Assembly (NCBI GenBank): GCA_963576565.1
Contig: OY755046.1
Span: 53,671,471 to 53,735,470, forward strand
Reading direction: 5' to 3'
Length of the DNA: 64,000 nucleotides
Origin: Aspidapion aeneum
Taxonomy: Eukaryota; Arthropoda; Insecta; Coleoptera; Brentidae
The notes under the pieces were generated by a model, which saw nothing but the letters and a program-made list of their open reading frames with translations, was not told the origin of the DNA and ran no database searches. Each line of letters opens with the position of its first letter. The stretch's first letter is position 1. The position numbers and the translations under genes are program-made. Of this stretch, positions 56,801 through 64,000 are shown piece after piece.

Positions 56801-59800
56801 GTCATTTTATTTTATTTTCTGTTCAAATTACGGCAAGCTTAAGTTGAGCTTTAGGCTTAATATACACAAAGCGACTTATCATTACTGTTCTCATTAGACT
56901 ACAAAAATTATGGCGGAATGGAGGTTACACGCCCCCCATAGCTAGACTCGGCGCACTTAAATTGTCATTTGCTGGAACTTATTATCTTTATTATTTGTTT
57001 ATAGTTTTAAAAATGGTTTACTCTATAGTCATTTTCTTTGAACATAAATTCAAAGCACTAATTATTACTTTGGTTTTCAAGCAATTTAAGTGGAAAATGA
57101 TTACCAACTACTTTTTACTGTGCTTTATCTCTAAATAAAAAATATTAAAAACTGGTGGTTGAAAATAAATATGTGACGTAGAAGAACCTCCTTGTCTTTC
57201 TCGTGTTAAGTATATATCACTTCTCTATCAATTATTCCTATGCTTTAGTTTTTGGAAATGCTTTTTTTATTGTAGCTTCAGTTGTTTTCAGTTGTTTCTT
57301 TGCTCCATATTTTAGAAATACGTATTGTTGTTCATTTCTTTCTATAAATCGGTTAACTATATTTCTAGTAGTCAGTAACTTGTTATTTCGTAAATTGTCT
57401 GTCTTATTTAGTTGAAGCTGTCGTTTTAAAATAATTTAAGTTGTTTTCTCTTGTTGCTTTATCTGCATATTTTAGACATCTGCTGCATTTTTTGGAAACC
57501 ATACATCTTGTTACTTGTTTAATTTGTTTCCTCCCGTTTAGGTAAATTTATTTATTTGTTGTAATTCTCTAGAAATTTATCATCTAAAGTCGACTTTCGT
57601 TTTACTTACACCAACAAAGCAATGTTACTTTTCCGGCCCTCTGTTGAAGGAGACTTAATTTCCATTTCATCTTTTATATTTTTTGCTTCCGCTAAACCCC
57701 TTTTACTTTCCATATGTGCGTGAGTACCACAAAAAAGACCAAACATCACACAATAAACTATAAACACTAGATTTTTTTCGGTTTACCCTTTTTTTAAGAG
57801 CACTTCTTAGGAACTAACAGCCAACGTATGCTCCACAATTCATTGAATTGTCATAGACAATTTAAGTAAAAAGATGTTTAGAACGGTGTGGATATTTCTG
57901 AAACATTTTTGTCCAATCTAAGAAAAATAAGGTAATAATCAGCATTAGCAACAGAATGGAGGAAGCATGAATTGAATTGAAACTAGGCCAACAGACAGAA
58001 GAATAAGGGAGCGAAAAAAATATTACTTAGACATTAAGTACATGAAAGTGAGGCAAGGCCACCAAAAAAATACAAGCTTCAACCCATCAAAAATCAACTG
58101 ATATTTGAAGACCAATTTTTACGTTACACCATCACAAGATTATACCAAACCTTTCTGAAGGTAAAAGATAATTAGAAGGTTTAAATGTTTAAAGTTTATC
58201 AGTTCCTATTTTGAATTCAAATTTCTCGTCATGTTTTTGTCAAATTATTTTTAGATTTTTCACCATTAAAATAATTTAAAATCCAGTGTTATTAATTTCA
58301 AATCAAAATTACATCACAAAAACAATACTTTTTTATGTGATTTTTTCAAAACCGACGTAAACAACCAAATATTTTGAGGTCCGCCGTAATATAGGTGATG
58401 TTGATGATGATGAAGTACTTTAGGATGGATATAAAGAAACTGATCCCCCATGTGGATCACCCTATACCAGTGTATGAATTCTTCAAATAGGTGAGAGTGA
58501 GAATGAGCATCTTTAAACAACAGGTCCAATAGAGATGCGGAAATCAAATGAGATCGCATGAGCAGTTTGACTTTTTCCCGATTTTTAGGAATTACTCCTT
58601 CTCACCCGTTCAAAAATTGAAAGAACTCTGATGAAATCAGCGTCGCCAGATGGGAGAAAATTTAGATTTATGTTGAGGATTTTTTTTGTTCATCAAGGTA
58701 GTTAATCAAATTTACTCCCTCCCGCAAGAAATGACTTCGCGATGCCGTTTTTGATGAACCAGGCTATAACTTATGATTATGATTCGTTTCTTCCTGTAGT
58801 TATCTTTGGTTTTAATAAACTAAAAAGCGAAAGTCTATTCTTATTACCTCCACCCGCTCGTTTGTTTTTTCTCAAATTTTAAGCCCTTGTAAGCACAGGT
58901 GATAGGTTTTACTTTTTTTTCACTTGTGCCTTCAAAGGGTTGAGAGTCTTCGCTTCCGATAATTACCCATTGTACCTTTTAAAGACTTTTTTCTTAAATT
59001 TTTTCTGTATTTGATGAGATTTTTTGTGGCCTATGTGTGTGTGTGGGTATGCATATGAGGGGCATGTGATGGATTTTTTTGGTACATTAGAGGAAAGGGT
59101 TAGAACATATTTAAATTTATTTTTGATTGTTAAGGCGGATGCAGACGCAATGTGCTTCGCGGATGGGAATTGAAGAAAAAATTGTTTTAATAGATAAAAT
59201 AGACAATGTATTTTGAAAGGTGGTGAACGTCATCTGCATGCCTAAGACGTGACGGTGGTCTTACGAAAAAAATCTCTTTTTTTGTGACATAATTTAAGAC
59301 AGGATACTAATCTACCAAAACTTACATTCTAGAGGCCTCGGAAAAGGAATGAATCAAGGAATATACCTACAGGGTGTAATTTAAATGATACACCAAACTC
59401 CAAGGGTTGATGGAGATCAAAAGTAGACACATTAAATTATGATCAAAAGTTTTTCGTTTCCAAGTTATAGCAGTTGTCAAGTTAAAAGAGTGGAAGAAAA
59501 TAGTAAATTTTAAAAAATCAAAAAGTGTTCCATTGCTTTTTTCGTAATTAATTTTTCTATGATCTATTAAATTTACAAAAAAAATTGTGATATGTTTTTA
59601 TACAAAGGCAATAATAACAAAGTTAAATAATTACAGAATATATTAATATTAGCACCTCATGTAAGTCTTAAAAAATTTTAAAAATTAATTTTTTTGCTCA
59701 ATCAAGACCACTCAATTATGACTTTTATTTTAATGCATAATTCCACAAAATTTCTATTGTTTGTTGTAACTTTCAAGGTCCAAGTTATAAAAAATGTGAA

Positions 59801-60700
59801 TTTTAATGCAAGTTAGTCACTTAAGTGAAAAAAGTTTTAGAAAAAATGTGGTATCCTTTTTTTGATAAAATAATAAGTTAAGAAGATACAGGCTGTCAAA
59901 ATATCCGACTAACGTGTTTAAAAAATAGGTATTTTTTTACTTATAATTTTAGGTCTTATTACTTTGAATAAAATTTTGATATATTTTTATTATATCTTCC
60001 TACCGAGACTTTTTTCTTATATCTCTTATTGCTTTTATTCAAATACACCAAATTTTATATTTTTACTGCGTTTTTAAAAAAGTTTATTACTGATTTTTTT
60101 TTTAAATCGTTAGATTTGATATTCTGTATCTCGATAACAAACATCTATCACCTGCTGCAGTATGGGCTATGAGTTATGGGCCATCCTGTCTAGTTGTTAG
60201 TAGAATAATAGAACATTCCTCGATCATAAAAATATTCAATAGAATGAAAATTATTCTGGGAGTACCATTAAAACTAAATCCATTAAAACAAAAAAAGAGA
60301 TTGCAAGAATTATGTTAAAAGAAATCCAGGCAGCATTAAATAAGTTTTTCTTATTTAATAAGTTTTTCTTATTTAACAGTGACAGAAAGTAACAGTGTCC
60401 TGAGTTAAGCAAAAAGAGAGAGATAGAGCAGGGAATGTTCAGGAGACTCTAAAAAGTCTCATCAATAAGGTTATAGAAATGGAGTTAAAAAGAATTTTAT
60501 GGTTCATCTGAGCCATAAAATTAACAATTATAACATTCCATGGTTCATAAAGACAAAGAATATAATTGAACAAGTTTCCCAACTTGTTTTTATTTTTGTA
60601 AATAATTATATTCTCTAATTTTCACTTAAAATTAGAGAAGCTATCTCTCTTAGTTTTTAAATATTTTTGGGTTACATTTTCTACGCTTACAAGCGTTTTT
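56800..60700. other. AT-rich non-genic interval
   Basis: No supported gene. 59371 begins with tacagggtgtaatttaaatg, a CAGGGTG-type terminus, and a related ctatcacctgctgc segment lies near 60150, but I could not define a matching right end. A 25-bp direct duplication (taagtttttcttattta) occurs at 60340-60375. 58314-58559 is open on the minus strand but looks like chance. Confidence 0.45.
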
Positions 60701-60739
60701 AGAATATTATTTTGATTTACTTTACGCTATATCTTTCCA

Positions 60740-61593
60740 TATTTTAAATTTAAACTTCGCGCGCCTCTTCCAGCAATGAAGGATTTGAGATAAGCGGCTA
60801 AATTCGGCCTAGCAGACGCAAACGCCGATTGTCTGAGAGAACAACTCAACCACGCGCCACGTGCAACTAAAGTCACCGCACCGCTATTATTTTATATTAA
60901 AATTGTGGAAACTATTAATTTTACGCTTTAGTTTATTAGATATTAGTGTTTGGAACATTTTGAACTATAGAACAATGGAGAGTCTGGTACTTCGCGTATA
61001 ATCGGGCTGGCCAGCCAAGTAGCTACGAAAGACATCTAACGGTAAGTCGCTTTCGCAATTTTTCATTGCTACGCTATTTTTAGTAAATAAGTTTTTAGGC
61101 TCTTTTTTCCCTGTCGGAGCCCTGTGGAAAGATACAGTCCCTCTTAACTCCCACACGTTTTTCTCGAGCTATCTCGAGTGGTCCTTCGGTATATTTTATT
61201 TTCTACAGAAGGCCTGACCTCACCATTTGGTCCAGGTTCGAGCCCGATAACAGGACCCCGGGAAAAATTAAAGTCTAAATCGCATTTTGTTAAAAATAAA
61301 ATTTTTAATAAATACGCTGACCTTGCTCTTTTTGCTGTGCTCGCAGTAAAAATAACAAGTAAAAAAGTACCGAACGCGCATTGTTTTCGCGCATTTCCTA
61401 CCTCTTTTTGGCTTGGCGTCGAATGCACGTAGGAAAAGTTTCCAACACAAAGATATTAAGAGGTAAATGAGACTTGTTTACATTTTTTATCGCCTATTCT
61501 CTTTTCTTTTTAAACGCTTTTAATTTTTAAATATTAAAAATTTCGGAAACTAATCGTTCACCTGTGTTAACGGAGTTTTTTAAAAACATTACA
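60740..61593 (+). other. Probable BEL/Pao 5' LTR and leader
   Basis: Sequence upstream of the gag start has the CpG/cgct-rich composition of the element (acgctt, gcgcgcc, cgcgcattg) rather than of the flanking AT-rich DNA. A TGG that could begin a primer-binding site is at about 61229 (tggtccaggttcgagcccg), with tcacca just before it, so an LTR end near 61225 is possible. The other LTR is outside the window, so LTR limits cannot be fixed by comparison. Confidence 0.45.
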
Positions 61594-64000
61594 ATGAGTA
61601 CGCAACTTAAGAAGTTAGAAGCACTCCGTAATGTGCAACATAATCGCATTAATACTCTTCATAACTTAGCTAATGCATGCCTAACGGATGATACAAAAAA
61701 ACCGTGTTTACAGGTTCGACTTATCGACCTTGATGAGATGAAAGAAACATTTTTTATTTATCAAAATCAAATAATAGAGGCTTATTCGGCAAGTCCGGAG
61801 AGACTGGAAGAAGAAAATGAACGCCTTACTGAGTTTGACGACAGCTTCTATGATATTAAAAGAATTCAAAAACAACTATTTGAGGTGAAAATTGAAGCTC
61901 CTCAACCTCAAAACTTAACGCAAATTTCAAATTCTTCTGATTCAGACCGCTTTATGGCGTCTTTAATGCCAAGACTGCGCATTGTCGAATTTCATGGCGA
62001 CATCACTAAGTTTCCAACCTTTCTAGATATGTACAATAGTTCTGTACACAATAATCCTAGTATTCCTACAAACGCTAAATTTAATTTGTTACTGTCCTAC
62101 CTAAAAGGACCGCCTTTAAACGTAGTTAAACACTTACAAATAACCGACGCTAATTATATAATCGCTTACAATACGCTTCTAAAACGCTATCATAACCCCC
62201 GCTTATCGGCTCAAACTTATTGGCGCTCCGTGTATAATTTTCCCGCTCTCAAAGACGACAATCCAGAAACACTGCGCACGCTGCTTGATGTTTTTTCAGA
62301 AAACATTGAGGCTTTAAAAACTCTAAATTACGACACTGATCAATGGTGTTTTCCGCTCGCCAACATTTTACTAGATAAATTGCCTGAGGTACTACTTTCG
62401 CGCTTTGAACTAGCTAATTCTAGGTCTAATGAAATGCCCAAATATCAAGAAATTTATAATTTTCTTGAAAGTCAATGTAATTCGCTTTATTCGCTACAAT
62501 CTAAAAATAGATTTAAAAATAATAAACAGTTTTATAAACATAACGCCTCGCCTTATTATACAAAAACGCTACTTGGTACGGAAAATACTCATTCTAAAGA
62601 TAGATGCGCTTTTTGTGATTCTAACACACATTCAATATATTTATGTAACGCATTTAAAGGTAAATCTCCCTACGAACGCTATTCTTACGCTAAAAATAAA
62701 AAACTATGTTTAAATTGTTTAAGCTCAATACATTTAACAAATTCTTGTCAAAGTCTACGCTCATGTCGCTATTGCCCTGGTAATCAAAGACACCACTCAT
62801 TAATTCATTTTGAGCGAAATTATAATTACGCTAATTCTCAAAATCAAAATAGATCCCATTTTGATGCTAACGTGAATTTCTCACAAAATCTCTCTAATAT
62901 GTCTCCCAACGCATCTCCAAATAGTTCACCACGTGGTTACTTGGCCAGTCAGCAAAGTTTTAGATCCCCGGCTACTGGGTGTCCGCTTCAAAATTACTCT
63001 ACTCAAAATAATAACAATTTTACTTCGACGTCTTCTAATTCACAAGTACCAATCGCAACTCCTTCGGGTTCTAACCCCACGCATTGTGGTTTTATTTCTG
63101 CGCAATCGCAAGTTTTATTGTCAACTATCCTAGTAAAAATTCAAGATGTCCGCGGTAACTTTCAAACAGTTAGAGCGGTGTTAGACAGCGGTTCGCAAAA
63201 CACTTTCTGTTCTCAAAAATTAGCGCAACAATTGGGCCTTCCAAGACAACCCTTATGTTCAAATATACAGGGGGTTGGAGGCAACTCTCTTACTTCTGAT
63301 CTAGGATCGATTTTTATTAAAATTTGTAATTTTCAAAAACCAGATATTTTTGTGTCTACGCAAGCAATTATTTTGCAAAAAGTTTGTACTGATTTACCGT
63401 CAGTAAAAATAAATACAGAAAATTGGCATTTTATAAAAAATTTACCCTTAGCAGATCCCACTTTTTACAACCCTTCGCCTATAAATTTACTAATTGGTAT
63501 GGATCTATTTCCACTAATTATACAGGGTGAAAAAATCGCTAGCGATGATCCAAATCATCCCTTTGCTATGGGAACTATTTTCGGCTATATTTTGATGGGA
63601 CAAATAAATCAACCCTTAATTTCTACCCCGCCAATTAATGCTCTTTTTTGTCAAAATGAAAATGACTCGCTTTCGCAATTAATTTCAAAATTTTGGGAAA
63701 CCGACTGCGTCCCCCAAAAAACTCATTTGAAACCAGAGGATGAAATTTGTGAAAATTATTTTAAACAGAGCGTGTCGCGTAATCAAGAAGGCCGGTATAC
63801 TGTCTCCCTTCCCTTTCGCACATTTGAGAATCCACCGCAGTTTCCTACAATCAAACAAGTCGCGCTAAATCGTTTCTTATCTTTAGAAAAAAAACTGCTT
63901 CGCGATAAAAACTTGTATTGTGAATATTCTAAATTTATGAATGAATATTTGGAATTGGGTCATATGGACTATGACTCAGAAAAAGAAGACGATTCAGACA
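61594..64000 (+). CDS. BEL/Pao LTR-retrotransposon gag-pol polyprotein, 5' part
   Basis: Open frame of 802 codons from ATG 61594 to the right window edge, with no stop or frameshift. Residues ~1-110 are a helical, charged N-terminus. About 125-275 is a DUF1759-type gag domain (MPRLRIVEFHGD, LLLSYLKGPP). Three zinc knuckles follow: CAFC at ~338, CLNC at ~372 and CRYC at ~391, for binding genomic RNA. An Asn/Ser-rich linker leads to a DUF1758-type retroviral-like aspartic protease with the active-site motif VLDSGSQNTF (Asp at ~531) and LLIGMDLF at ~633. FWETD (~700) and the RYTVSLPF segment (~734) mark entry to the pol part typical of BEL/Pao. RT, RNase H and integrase should lie further right. 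The product would make particles and copy the element's RNA. The intact frame suggests a young, possibly active copy. Confidence 0.93.
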   Translation, partial: MSTQLKKLEALRNVQHNRINTLHNLANACLTDDTKKPCLQVRLIDLDEMKETFFIYQNQIIEAYSASPERLEEENERLTEFDDSFYDIKRIQKQLFEVKIEAPQPQNLTQISNSSDSDRFMASLMPRLRIVEFHGDITKFPTFLDMYNSSVHNNPSIPTNAKFNLLLSYLKGPPLNVVKHLQITDANYIIAYNTLLKRYHNPRLSAQTYWRSVYNFPALKDDNPETLRTLLDVFSENIEALKTLNYDTDQWCFPLANILLDKLPEVLLSRFELANSRSNEMPKYQEIYNFLESQCNSLYSLQSKNRFKNNKQFYKHNASPYYTKTLLGTENTHSKDRCAFCDSNTHSIYLCNAFKGKSPYERYSYAKNKKLCLNCLSSIHLTNSCQSLRSCRYCPGNQRHHSLIHFERNYNYANSQNQNRSHFDANVNFSQNLSNMSPNASPNSSPRGYLASQQSFRSPATGCPLQNYSTQNNNNFTSTSSNSQVPIATPSGSNPTHCGFISAQSQVLLSTILVKIQDVRGNFQTVRAVLDSGSQNTFCSQKLAQQLGLPRQPLCSNIQGVGGNSLTSDLGSIFIKICNFQKPDIFVSTQAIILQKVCTDLPSVKINTENWHFIKNLPLADPTFYNPSPINLLIGMDLFPLIIQGEKIASDDPNHPFAMGTIFGYILMGQINQPLISTPPINALFCQNENDSLSQLISKFWETDCVPQKTHLKPEDEICENYFKQSVSRNQEGRYTVSLPFRTFENPPQFPTIKQVALNRFLSLEKKLLRDKNLYCEYSKFMNEYLELGHMDYDSEKEDDSD

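Noticed and set aside
58314..58559. His-rich minus-strand frame
   Set aside because: The His run arises from a short atgatgatg repeat; no domain, no promoter context.
59371..60190. TA-flanked element starting with cagggtg
   Set aside because: A plausible left terminus exists, but no matching inverted right terminus could be located.
61229..61250. tRNA gene suggested by a B-box-like ggttcgagccc
   Set aside because: No A box or cloverleaf can be drawn around it; it fits better as part of the retrotransposon leader.
61178..61450. Overlapping frames on both strands upstream of the BEL/Pao gag
   Set aside because: They fall in the probable LTR/leader and show no domain; likely chance frames in CpG-richer sequence.

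Overview
The window is AT-rich, intron-bearing eukaryotic DNA from a repeat-rich insect genome. A beetle or similar insect is my guess, not proven. The insect call rests on a rotund/squeeze-family zinc-finger gene, a mellifera-type mariner, several insect-type non-LTR reverse transcriptase relics and a BEL/Pao retrotransposon. Only one host gene is recognised. No operons, CRISPR arrays or convincing tRNA/rRNA genes are seen.

Layout. 1-18.7 kb: part of a minus-strand C2H2 zinc-finger gene of the rotund/squeeze family. A long 5' coding exon (16929-17666) and a zinc-finger exon (2400-2635) are separated by about 14 kb of intron. The gene continues beyond the left edge. The intron holds a TA-flanked MITE (2734-3363), a dead mariner (from 5060) split by a 1.04-kb palindromic TA element (5948-6987), a non-LTR relic (8960-9877) and a decayed tandem repeat (13.2-14.5 kb). 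18.9-38 kb: a graveyard of non-autonomous DNA elements: a 3.1-kb foldback element (19370-22520) and a solo arm of the same family (25490-26770), nested TA-, TTA- and probable 9-bp-target-site elements, and pogo-like and other MITEs. 38.6-47.6 kb: several degraded non-LTR retrotransposons on both strands, one of them (RNase H / zinc-finger tail) split by a 705-bp foldback element with a clean 9-bp target-site duplication (41873-42577).

47771-55950 is the most unusual region: about 8.2 kb of nearly identical alternating inverted repeats. The basic 813-bp period is a 285-bp arm, a 201-bp spacer A, the 285-bp arm inverted, and a 42-bp spacer B. Each arm carries a G-run tract, a TGACGTG site, a TATA box about 30 bp from a TCAGT initiator, a CTG/CAG run and an ATG pointing into spacer B. 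The spacers are inverted in some units, and rearranged 1,004-bp units have been amplified. It looks like the product of dumbbell/rolling-hairpin replication or of repeated arm-arm recombination, and is predicted to be transcribed convergently into hairpin RNA.

56-60.7 kb is AT-rich with a ~412-bp duplicated repeat that also brackets the array. 61594-64000 is the open 5' part of a BEL/Pao gag-pol reading frame (802 codons, running off the right edge) with three zinc knuckles and an aspartic protease, the only apparently intact mobile-element gene here.
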